Below are positions 52,332 through 60,334 of a stretch of DNA of 64,000 nt, piece after piece. The translations under genes were made by a program, and so were the position numbers. The notes under the pieces were generated by a model. The model saw nothing but the letters and a program-made list of their open reading frames with translations. It did no database searches and was not told the DNA's origin. Source of the DNA: Limnohabitans planktonicus II-D5 (GTDB taxonomy: Bacteria; Pseudomonadota; Gammaproteobacteria; Burkholderiales; Burkholderiaceae_C); assembly GCF_001270065.2 (NCBI RefSeq), contig NZ_LFYT02000005.1, positions 62,001 to 126,000 on the forward strand, read 5' to 3'. Position 1 is the stretch's first letter, and the number at the start of each line of letters is the position of its first letter.

Positions 52332-52714
52332 CACTTGCCCTCCATGCAAAGCAAGAGCAGGTGCCCGAGTTGCGAATGCGTCGTGGATGGACGCGTGACC
52401 AGCGTGCAGCGCGCAGCAGCGATTTGCCAGTAAACACAGCCTTCCGGTCTGCTTGCAAATCCATCTTTGGGTTGAGCCTGTTGGCAGAATGTTTCCGCCT
52501 GGGGGTTAACGATCCAGCTGACTGTGGGCAAGTTGATCTTGCGCTTGCTCGGATCAGGGGCGTTGAACAATTTGAAATCGAGCAATGGATCAGCCTGGGT
52601 CGACAAGCTCAACAGTGAGGTCAAAAACAACACCGCAACGCAACAACATCTTCTCCACGAATTTGCACCCGCTTTGGGTGAAATCGCACGCCATGGGTTG
52701 AGAGTCGACGTCAT
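52331..52714 (-). CDS. small secreted cysteine-containing protein (family member A)
   Basis: A 127-residue protein with a hydrophobic export signal (VAVLFLTSLLSLSTQA). The conserved block reads VSWIVNPQAETFCQQAQ, then GCVYWQIAAARCTLVT and LGHLLLLCMEGK. It aligns with member B but lacks the HExxH residues (GHLLLLC for GHELRHC). It is the first of three coupled genes (A, B, orphan binding protein) and lies 171 bp downstream of the CHASE2 kinase gene, on the same strand. An AT-rich leader with TATAAT at 52805-52810 may hold a promoter. Confidence 0.72.
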   Translation of the reverse strand: MTSTLNPWRAISPKAGANSWRRCCCVAVLFLTSLLSLSTQADPLLDFKLFNAPDPSKRKINLPTVSWIVNPQAETFCQQAQPKDGFASRPEGCVYWQIAAARCTLVTRPSTTHSQLGHLLLLCMEGK

Positions 52715-52885
52715 ATCTCAATTGCCTATCGGGGGGTTCATGAAGTCTGTGATCGCTGAACAGCTTCACAGCAAACCCACATCTTAATGAATAAATATTA
52801 AATAATTATATTTACAAAAACAACAACTCAAATAGTCCCCAAATTTAGCCCGACTTGTCACTTCAAGTGTTGACTTTGGGAAATT

Positions 52886-55162
52886 TTAAAGTTCCACGCG
52901 TGATGCATTCATCATCGGCAGCATCAAATGGACAAGCGCCCACTGACCGGGTGGTTTATCGACATCAAATTGAATTCGTCCATGGTGCTTACCGACCACC
53001 GTCCGAACGAAATCCATGCCCAAACCAAAGCCTTGTTGGGCGACATTCTCAACTTCTTGCCCAGGATCTGCGACCTGATTGCGGATATGACAGTGAACCC
53101 AGCAAACGCCATGGATGCTGTTGTCGACGTCATCGTGAGCCAATTTGATTTTGAGCGTACTGTCCAGTGCACCATACCGAACGGCGTTGACCAGCAAATT
53201 GACCAACATGCGCGTGAACAAACGCTGATCCACCAAAATGAATTGGGGCGCAAGATCAAACTCCTGCTCGATCTTGATTCTTCGGGTTGAAGCCAAATCC
53301 TTGATTTGGAAAATAGCCTCATCCATCAAGTCGTCTATCAAAACTTCACTGAGTTTGTACTTGGGTGCCTGGGCTTTGATGGACAAAATGAAGTCATCCA
53401 TCATGTTCAGCAACTGTTCCGCATGACGTCGTTTTTTGAAAGCACTGCTTTCAGGATCGTCAAAGGCCACAGGATCTTGCCGACACAGGGACAGGATCGA
53501 AGCAATGGGCGTACGCATGTCGTGCGACAACAATTGCAAAGTCCGATCGCGCTGGTTTTGGAAATAGCGTATTTCGGTGATGTCCACCAGGGACAGAATC
53601 CACAGATACTTATCGTCAGATTGAGAGACGCGAATGACATTGAAAATATGGTAGTGCAAGCTAGCTTGGTTATCCAATGCGCTGACGTAATGGTCCTTGC
53701 CTACCAATGATTGCAAGCCTTCTGCCGATGTCAAACCCAAATAGGCCAGAAAAGGTGCCACATTGGCTGAGCCCCTGATCAATCCAGCAGGCACAAGGCT
53801 GACCATTTTGGGATTGGCATTGATAATGGCCTCGTTTTCATCCACTGAAAGCATGGCGTTGGGTGCATCTTTGACGATGTTTGCCAAAAACTGCACACGC
53901 TCATTCATCATCCCCAAAGCGCGGTCCAGCAAGCGCGAGTACTGCAAGACGGTGTCACTGGTGAAATGTTGAAGCCTCAAGCCTTTGGTCAAGCTCCTGC
54001 GCGGCCTCTTGAACTGCTCCAGCAAAGCCGCTTTTTCACCCATGAAGCTGACAATCATCTCCATGCGACGCCAGGCCCACGCAGGTTTGACCAAGGCAAT
54101 AGCGACAAGACAGGGTCCAGGGTCAAACCAAAGACTCCATGTCACCAACATCAAAAAACTCACCATCAGTGCACAGAAGATCACAAAGAGAGTGACCAAC
54201 AATTCTGCCAATGGACTGAGCACCAAAAGCGCGATCAAGACCGATACGAGCGCCCAAATACTCAAAGCGATCTGAGCCGGCAAACTGACATAGGAAATCA
54301 AATCCCCCCGCAAAATGTCGTTGAGCACATTGGCATGCAACTCCACACCCGGCATGCCTGAGGCTTGGCGCCCGGCATAAATCGTCGGGTAGTGATCCCC
54401 CAAGCTCGGTGCGGTAGAGCCAATCAAGACATATTTATCTTTGAGAACATGCAACGGAAAATTCTCAGAAAGCACATCCGCCAGGGAGACCGTCGGAAAA
54501 CCTATCGAAGGGTTGACCATATTGAAGCGGCGATAACTGGCCTGCTCGCTCATGCCCCGAGGCGAAAACCCCGACATGACCAGGGCCAGGTGCGACGTCT
54601 TCGCCTCGGTCAAATGGATGCCGCGCAAAAAACCGTCGGATTCAAAAGCAATATTGATATGACCAAGGCCTGTTGCAGCACTGGCCAGCACATCCCTGGG
54701 TTTTTTGATGGTGACCCCCGATTCACCCAAAGGGGTCTCCAACGACAAAAAAGTGCGGTGCCGTTTCATTTGTTCCGCCAAATCCAAATCGGCAGGGGTC
54801 GCATCATGAAACAAAATATCAAAGCCTATGGCTTTGGGGCGGTTATCGCTATCCGCCAGTTTTTTCAGCAAGTCCACATAGACAGAGCGGGAAACAGGCC
54901 AGCCTCCCAGGCGATCCAGTGAGAAATCATCAATGGCGATGATCACAATTTCACTCGAGGGTGTCGGTGCCCGCAAACGATGCAGGCGATCGTAGATCAC
55001 ATTGCCAAACGAGGTCCCCCATTGCCACCAAAGACTAGACGCCAGTAGCACCAAGGCTGCAACTGAAAAGAGTACCCATTCGCCGTAAAAACGTTTTTCA
55101 TCCGCAGAGAGCTCGCGCTTGAAGATCCTGACGTACAAGGAACGGACCAAGCCCTGCATCAA
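52886..55162 (-). CDS. CHASE2-domain sensor histidine kinase
   Basis: A 758-residue membrane kinase. An N-terminal membrane segment (about 27-47) is followed by an extracytoplasmic CHASE2 domain (about 60-290, IAIDDFSLDRLGGWPVSRSV) and three membrane segments (about 295-370), a PAS-like region, and the HisKA box with His near residue 546 in LLSHDMRTPIAS. The ATPase N-box is LVNLLVNAVRYG, but the G1 box reads DPGQE and the lid is very short before GFGLG. Its ATG overlaps the FecR gene stop by 4 bp. Confidence 0.88.
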   Translation of the reverse strand: MMQGLVRSLYVRIFKRELSADEKRFYGEWVLFSVAALVLLASSLWWQWGTSFGNVIYDRLHRLRAPTPSSEIVIIAIDDFSLDRLGGWPVSRSVYVDLLKKLADSDNRPKAIGFDILFHDATPADLDLAEQMKRHRTFLSLETPLGESGVTIKKPRDVLASAATGLGHINIAFESDGFLRGIHLTEAKTSHLALVMSGFSPRGMSEQASYRRFNMVNPSIGFPTVSLADVLSENFPLHVLKDKYVLIGSTAPSLGDHYPTIYAGRQASGMPGVELHANVLNDILRGDLISYVSLPAQIALSIWALVSVLIALLVLSPLAELLVTLFVIFCALMVSFLMLVTWSLWFDPGPCLVAIALVKPAWAWRRMEMIVSFMGEKAALLEQFKRPRRSLTKGLRLQHFTSDTVLQYSRLLDRALGMMNERVQFLANIVKDAPNAMLSVDENEAIINANPKMVSLVPAGLIRGSANVAPFLAYLGLTSAEGLQSLVGKDHYVSALDNQASLHYHIFNVIRVSQSDDKYLWILSLVDITEIRYFQNQRDRTLQLLSHDMRTPIASILSLCRQDPVAFDDPESSAFKKRRHAEQLLNMMDDFILSIKAQAPKYKLSEVLIDDLMDEAIFQIKDLASTRRIKIEQEFDLAPQFILVDQRLFTRMLVNLLVNAVRYGALDSTLKIKLAHDDVDNSIHGVCWVHCHIRNQVADPGQEVENVAQQGFGLGMDFVRTVVGKHHGRIQFDVDKPPGQWALVHLMLPMMNASRVEL

Positions 55163-56505
55163 TCGTTCCCGGGAAGAGCAATCAACTGAAAATGCCCGTT
55201 TATCTTGGAATTCAGGGTTTCAGAGACGGCGTATTCGATGCGCCATTTGTAGAGGCCCGATGGCACACCGCGAAACACGGCTTGATCATTGACACTGACA
55301 TCGACAGGTGCGTTCAGCAACACCTTACTGCCTCCATCGGCATCCAGGCGTTCAAAGTACAAAACTGGTTTGGACAAACCGGACAAATCGAATTGCACAT
55401 TGCAGCGCCAAGTTTTGCCACGGATATAGCCTCGACAAATGGACATCTCAGAGGTCGAGCCGTATAAGCCGGATTCAGAAATCGCCGCCACTTGATAAAA
55501 AACGGCCTTGTTACCCAGATCGGCAACCACCACTTCGGGCTTGAGCAATTTGATCTCGTTTTGGGCCAGCGTAAAACCAGCATCCTGGGCTTTGATCAAG
55601 GAGATTTTGTGGGTTTTAGCATCGACATCGAACTCCAGCAAAACATCCTGCACAGCCAAGGCACTCGGCACCAATCCAGTTTTTTTGAATGCCGGTGCCC
55701 TGAGTAGATTCTCAAGGGGCAGCGATTTTCCGGTCGACAAAACAGGCACACCCTGATTGCCCAAGGCCCGCTGTTCAACCGTTTCATCTTGGCCTTTGGC
55801 ACCTACCACCCCGCTGGCGACTTCAACTTGGCTTTGTCGGTCAACTGCATCAAACCCGACCCTGAACTGGGTGCCACGAACGCCTGCCACCGAGGTGGGG
55901 GTTTTCACCCGAAATGGGGCATCCCCATCCAATCGCTTGCGAGGCACATCCACAGAGATGCGGCCTTCCAGCAGTTCGATTTGAATTTCAGGAGAAGGCT
56001 CAAGGACATTCACCCGCAGGGTTTTCAACTGAATCACCGCAGCAGACAGGAGATTCACCGTGGAAGCATCTTCCAACATGATGGCGAATTGGCAGCTTGG
56101 GGGGACTTTGAGAATCGCCCCTTCCGACAAGGACATGCCCGCACGGACGGTCACCGGCTCGCCCCCCCCCAACAAGGTCACACCCGAACAACTGAGCCGA
56201 CTCACGGTCGCACTGGAGGGCCTGAACTTGATGCGGTCGCGGGGAAGCTTGATCACCTTGCCCACTTGGACTTTGTTGGGATTGTCCAATTGGTTGAGTT
56301 TGCTCACCAGCAACAAGCCATCATCGCCATTGACAAATTGCGCCACCAAAGCACGCAAGGTGTCACCCGGTTTGATCTTGTAATGAATAAAGCGTTCATC
56401 ACTGAGAACCACTTGTGAAAACGCAGGCCCAGGCAGCGACAGCAGGCACCCTAAAACGGCGAGCAAACCCCAAAGTACAGATCCACTCCTTGAACAAATA
56501 GTCAC
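55159..56505 (-). CDS. LysM and FecR domain periplasmic protein
   Basis: A 448-residue exported protein (signal core LWGLLAVLGCLLSLPGPAFS). A LysM peptidoglycan-binding domain lies at about residues 40-88 (HYKIKPGDTLRALVAQF). A FecR domain lies at about 115-260, with VAGVRGTQFRVG. A C-terminal part may hold fibronectin-like beta sandwiches. It is coupled by 4-bp overlaps to the response regulator upstream and the CHASE2 kinase downstream, so it is probably a periplasmic partner of that kinase. Confidence 0.87.
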   Translation of the reverse strand: MTICSRSGSVLWGLLAVLGCLLSLPGPAFSQVVLSDERFIHYKIKPGDTLRALVAQFVNGDDGLLLVSKLNQLDNPNKVQVGKVIKLPRDRIKFRPSSATVSRLSCSGVTLLGGGEPVTVRAGMSLSEGAILKVPPSCQFAIMLEDASTVNLLSAAVIQLKTLRVNVLEPSPEIQIELLEGRISVDVPRKRLDGDAPFRVKTPTSVAGVRGTQFRVGFDAVDRQSQVEVASGVVGAKGQDETVEQRALGNQGVPVLSTGKSLPLENLLRAPAFKKTGLVPSALAVQDVLLEFDVDAKTHKISLIKAQDAGFTLAQNEIKLLKPEVVVADLGNKAVFYQVAAISESGLYGSTSEMSICRGYIRGKTWRCNVQFDLSGLSKPVLYFERLDADGGSKVLLNAPVDVSVNDQAVFRGVPSGLYKWRIEYAVSETLNSKINGHFQLIALPGND

Positions 56506-57215
56506 CGTTGCTCACTTTCTTGCGGCGTGATTTTCATCAAGCGATAGCCAAATCCATGAACCACCACCAATCGCAAATATTGGGCCCCTGCACCAATATC
56601 CAGCTTTCGACGGACCCATGAGATGTGCACATCCAGTGTACGAGACAAAGTATCCTCCTCGCGCCCCCAAACTTCTTGCATGATGCGGTGGCGAGAAATG
56701 GGGCGGTCGATGTTTTGAAACATCAAACGGGCCAACTCATATTCCTTCTCGGTCAAGTTGACACATTTTCCGTAAATCGTGACCGTTCGCTGACTTCTTT
56801 CAAAAACATAACCCTCCACCAAGCCACCATCGACCTCAAGTGTCTGTTTTGGCAATAATCGCCGTTGCAAAGCACTCACTCGGGCCATGAACTCAAAGGG
56901 GCGGATCGGTTTGGTGCAATAGTCATCGGCCCCCGTGTTCAGGGCGATGACAATCTGCTGCTCGGAATTGTTGCTGGTCAGAAAAATCACGGGGGTATCG
57001 AGCTTCATGTTGTTGCGCACATGCTTCAATACTTCCAATCCATCAGGACCCGGCACATTCCAATCCAGAACCAGCAAATCGAAGGTGTCCTTCAACAAGG
57101 CACGCATGATCTGATGCCCATCTGGAAAGTGACTCACAGAGTGCCCTGCGTTGGACAACAAGGTTTGAACGTCAGCCGCCAAGGTTCGCTCATCTTCAAG
57201 TAACGCAATGTGCAT
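56502..57215 (-). CDS. OmpR/PhoB-family response regulator
   Basis: A 237-residue two-component regulator. The receiver domain has acidic residues in LLEDE, phospho-acceptor Asp51 in LLVLDWNVPGPDG and Lys in DDYCTKPIRP. The C-terminal winged HTH ends IDRPISRHRIMQEVWGREED, then TLDVHISWVRRKL. The ATG at 57215 has GGAA before it; another ATG lies four codons upstream. It is the first gene of the regulator-FecR-kinase operon and sits just after a good promoter. Confidence 0.94.
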   Translation of the reverse strand: MHIALLEDERTLAADVQTLLSNAGHSVSHFPDGHQIMRALLKDTFDLLVLDWNVPGPDGLEVLKHVRNNMKLDTPVIFLTSNNSEQQIVIALNTGADDYCTKPIRPFEFMARVSALQRRLLPKQTLEVDGGLVEGYVFERSQRTVTIYGKCVNLTEKEYELARLMFQNIDRPISRHRIMQEVWGREEDTLSRTLDVHISWVRRKLDIGAGAQYLRLVVVHGFGYRLMKITPQESEQR

Positions 57216-57232
57216 TGAATTTTCCATATTTA

Positions 57233-57260
57233 GTTATATTGTATACATCAAAAACGTCAA
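57233..57260 (-). promoter_or_regulatory. promoter of the response regulator-FecR-kinase operon
   Basis: TTGACG, 16 bp, TATAAC on the minus strand: five of six consensus bases in each hexamer. The start would fall near the first ATG, giving a very short leader for the ATG at 57215. Confidence 0.6.
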
Positions 57261-57435
57261 ATACGTTTTAAATAGGTACATCAATGAAAAAAAACCAAAA
57301 AAATTAGCCCTCATTGTATTGTTTATTCCAGTCTACCTACCCGCCCAACCCTTGACACATGCCCCCCTTCACGCACTCATGTCCACACATCAGATGAGGC
57401 GTGCACAATGTCCGCATTCACCCCGTCTGAGAGCA

Positions 57436-57480
57436 TGCGCATCACGTGATGCGCACACAACAATTCATAATTTATATAAT
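57436..57480 (+). promoter_or_regulatory. 20-bp perfect palindrome and -10 element before the radical SAM gene
   Basis: TGCGCATCACGTGATGCGCA (57436-57455) is a perfect 20-bp palindrome. A TATAAT follows at 57475-57480, so the palindrome covers the -35 position, a classic place for an operator. No good -35 hexamer is visible, which fits an activator-dependent or repressed promoter. The gap 57216-57497 otherwise shows no gene. Confidence 0.65.
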
Positions 57481-57497
57481 TCTTTCTACCTATTTTG

Positions 57498-59423
57498 ATG
57501 CATTCCTTTTCACATTTCAAGGTTTTGAGCTTCATCCCGCCGATGACGCAGCTCAACACGCCCTACCCGTCCACGGCCTACCTGACGGGTTTTTTGCGTT
57601 CGAGGGGTGTAGATGCCGTGCAAGAAGACTTGGCGCTGGCCACGGTGCTGGCCTTGCTGAACAAAAAAGGGCTGACCGATTTGCGCGACGCGGCTCTGGC
57701 CTTGCCCGTCGAAGACCGCTCGGGCCCGGTGAATTTCTTCCTCGACCACTTCAACGACTACGCGGTCAGCATCGACCCGGTGATCGCCTTTTTGCAAGGC
57801 CGCGACAGCACGCTCAGCCACCGCATCGCAGGCCGGGGCTTTTTGCCCGAAGGCCCACGCTTTGCAGCGCTCGATGCCTATGACGACGACGGCACCGGCG
57901 ACCCGATCGGCTGGGCCTTTGGTGCCCTGGGCCAGACCGACCGTGCCCGCCACCTGGCCACGCTCTACCTGAACGATCTGGCCGATGTGTTGCGCGACGC
58001 TGTAGACGAAGGCTTTGAATTCGTGCGCTACGCCGAGCGCCTGGCCGCCAGCCAACCGAGCTTTGACGCACTGGCCCAAGCGCTGGCCGAGCCGCCTAAT
58101 TTGATAGACACCACACTCGAACAGCTGGCCCTGGCGGCCATCGAGCGGCATCAGCCCACCCTGGTGCTGCTGTCGGTGCCCTTCCCCGGTTCGGTGTATG
58201 CGGCCTTTCGCATCGCCCAATGCATCAAGCGGGCGCACCCGCACATCCGCATTGGCCTGGGCGGCGGCTTTGTCAACACCGAGTTGCGTGAATTGAAAGA
58301 TGCGCGCGTTTTCGACCATGTGGATTTCGTGACGCTCGACGGCGGCGAGCGCCCATTGCTCAGCCTGATCGAACACCTGCAAGGTCAGCGCAGCCTGCAG
58401 CGCCTGCAGCGCACTTTCATACGCAACGACGCAGCTCAGGTGCAGTACATCAACTTGCAAGAGCCCGACATCCCGTTTGAAGACGTGGGCACACCCACCT
58501 GGGATGGTCTGCCGCTGCACAAATACCTGTCGCTGCTGGACATGCTCAACCCGATGAACCGGCTGTGGAGCGACGGGCGCTGGAACAAGCTCACCGTGGC
58601 ACACGGCTGCTATTGGAAGAAATGCAGTTTTTGCGACGTGAGCCTGGACTACATCAGCCGCTACGAAACCGCGCAGGCCAGCACATTGGTCGACCGCATC
58701 GAGCAGATCGTGGCCGAAACAGGCCAAACAGGCTTTCACTTTGTGGACGAGGCCGCACCGCCCAAAGCGCTCAAGGCCCTGGCCGAAGAACTGCTGCGCC
58801 GGGGCGTGCAAATCTCGTGGTGGGGCAACATCCGCTTTGAGAAAACCTTCACGCCCGAGCTGTGCGACTTGCTGGCCCAAAGCGGCTGCATCGCCATGTC
58901 GGGCGGGCTCGAAGTCGCATCCGACCGATTGCTTCAGCTCATGAAAAAAGGCGTCTCGGTCGAACAGGTGGCGCAGGTCACCAAAGGCTTTGCCGACGCG
59001 GGCGTGCTGGTGCACGCCTACCTGATGTACGGCTTTCCCACGCAAACCGTGCAGGACACCGTGGACGCGCTCGAATACGTGCGCCAGCTGTTTGAAAACG
59101 GCTGCATCCACAGCGGCTTTTTCCACCGCTTTGTCTGCACCGTGCATTCGCCTGTGGGCCAGGACCCCGAAGCCTATGGCGTCAATCTTTTGCCCCTGCC
59201 CGAAGGCACCTTTGCCAAAAACGATGTGGGCTTTGTGGACCCCACCCCCATGCCCCGCGGCGTGGACCATGACCTGCTGGGCCAGGGCCTGAAAAAAGCC
59301 ATCTACAACTTCATGCACGGCGTGGGGGTAGAAAACGATGTGCGCCAGTGGTTTGAACTGCCCAAGGGGCAATGCCCCAAAACCACCGTGCCACGCCAGA
59401 AGATTGCGCGGGCGCTGGGCTGA
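57498..59423 (+). CDS. B12-binding domain radical SAM protein
   Basis: A 641-residue radical SAM enzyme. The N-terminal part (VLSFIPPMTQLNTPYPSTAY) and a Gly-rich segment IGLGGGFVNTEL resemble the cobalamin-binding Rossmann domain of this class, though no DxHxxG is evident. The cluster motif is GCYWKKCSFCD (Cys371, Cys376, Cys379), that is CX4CX2C instead of CX3CX2C. The later GGLEVASDRLL and MYGFPTQTVQDT are normal for the fold. The ATG at 57498 is preferred to the TTG just before. Substrate unknown. Confidence 0.88.
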   Translation: MHSFSHFKVLSFIPPMTQLNTPYPSTAYLTGFLRSRGVDAVQEDLALATVLALLNKKGLTDLRDAALALPVEDRSGPVNFFLDHFNDYAVSIDPVIAFLQGRDSTLSHRIAGRGFLPEGPRFAALDAYDDDGTGDPIGWAFGALGQTDRARHLATLYLNDLADVLRDAVDEGFEFVRYAERLAASQPSFDALAQALAEPPNLIDTTLEQLALAAIERHQPTLVLLSVPFPGSVYAAFRIAQCIKRAHPHIRIGLGGGFVNTELRELKDARVFDHVDFVTLDGGERPLLSLIEHLQGQRSLQRLQRTFIRNDAAQVQYINLQEPDIPFEDVGTPTWDGLPLHKYLSLLDMLNPMNRLWSDGRWNKLTVAHGCYWKKCSFCDVSLDYISRYETAQASTLVDRIEQIVAETGQTGFHFVDEAAPPKALKALAEELLRRGVQISWWGNIRFEKTFTPELCDLLAQSGCIAMSGGLEVASDRLLQLMKKGVSVEQVAQVTKGFADAGVLVHAYLMYGFPTQTVQDTVDALEYVRQLFENGCIHSGFFHRFVCTVHSPVGQDPEAYGVNLLPLPEGTFAKNDVGFVDPTPMPRGVDHDLLGQGLKKAIYNFMHGVGVENDVRQWFELPKGQCPKTTVPRQKIARALG

Positions 59424-59563
59424 CACCCCTGCTCAAAAAACAAGCATTGCGCGCCAACCCTTCAGGAATGCGGCTCTCAGGGCTTGTTCATGGGCTTATC
59501 CACAGCTTGGCGCACAGTTGGCGGGGGTAAACCCGGGCAGCGTACCGCAGAGCCCAAAAGAGA

Positions 59564-60196
59564 TCAGCGGCTGGCGGCCATCAAAGCGGCGAAACCGACA
59601 AACACACCACCCGTCACTCGGTTGAAGTTTTTCAAAACACGGGCTTGCTGCAAAAAGCGCGACAGCTTGTGTCCGCTCATGGCATAGACCAAGTACCAAC
59701 TCACCTCGATCACGGTGAAGGTGAGCAACAAGATCGCGAATTGCAGACCGGCTGGGCGGTCCGCCTGGATGAACTGAGGGAAAAATGCCGCAGAAAAAAC
59801 GATGGCCTTGGGATTGCTGGCGGCCACCGACAAACCTTGGCGAAAAAAAGAGCCTCCACTGAGCTGCACAGGCTCGGCCAAAGCAACCTTTGGGGGTGCA
59901 TCACCCTTGGGCACACCTGCACACCAAAGCTTGTAGCCCAGATAGGCCAGATAGGCTGCGCCCATGTAGCGCAGCGCATCAAAGACCGCAGGATAGCTGT
60001 GCAGCAAAGCACCAACGCCCGCGGCGGAAATGCTCACCATGCCGATCAAGGCCGTCATGCAACCGGCCATGGTCCAGATGGCCACACGCAAGCCAAAACG
60101 TGCACCATGGCTCAAGACCAAGAGCATGTTGGGCCCAGGCGTGGCCGACACCAAAAAGGTCATCAGCACAAAAATCCACCAAGTTTGCAAATCCAT
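59564..60196 (-). CDS. LysE family exporter
   Basis: A 210-residue inner-membrane protein with about six hydrophobic segments. FLVSATPGPNMLLVLSHGAR is the N-terminal LysE/RhtB signature, and YLAYLGYKLW and ASNPKAIVFSAAFFPQF are conserved further on. It exports amino acids or related small molecules; the substrate is unknown. The ATG at 60196 begins the first helix; the frame is open 29 codons upstream without support. Confidence 0.92.
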   Translation of the reverse strand: MDLQTWWIFVLMTFLVSATPGPNMLLVLSHGARFGLRVAIWTMAGCMTALIGMVSISAAGVGALLHSYPAVFDALRYMGAAYLAYLGYKLWCAGVPKGDAPPKVALAEPVQLSGGSFFRQGLSVAASNPKAIVFSAAFFPQFIQADRPAGLQFAILLLTFTVIEVSWYLVYAMSGHKLSRFLQQARVLKNFNRVTGGVFVGFAALMAASR

Positions 60197-60334
60197 TGAA
60201 CGCCTTGAAAAAACCGTTGAAAAAGGACATCGATTGTGACTTGTCAAACCCAGAGTCCCTGAATGGTTGGGTGAAACTGTCACTAAAGAGTCTTTTTTAG
60301 GATTTAATGTTGCATTTGGTATTCCATAAAAGCA

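Noticed and set aside
57510..59426. Open frame of 638 codons opposite the radical SAM gene
   Set aside because: Antisense shadow of a gene with clear motifs; His/Gln-rich translation without structure.
59496..59504. Perfect DnaA box TTATCCACA
   Set aside because: A single 9-mer without further boxes, an AT-rich unwinding region or dnaA/dnaN nearby is not an origin.
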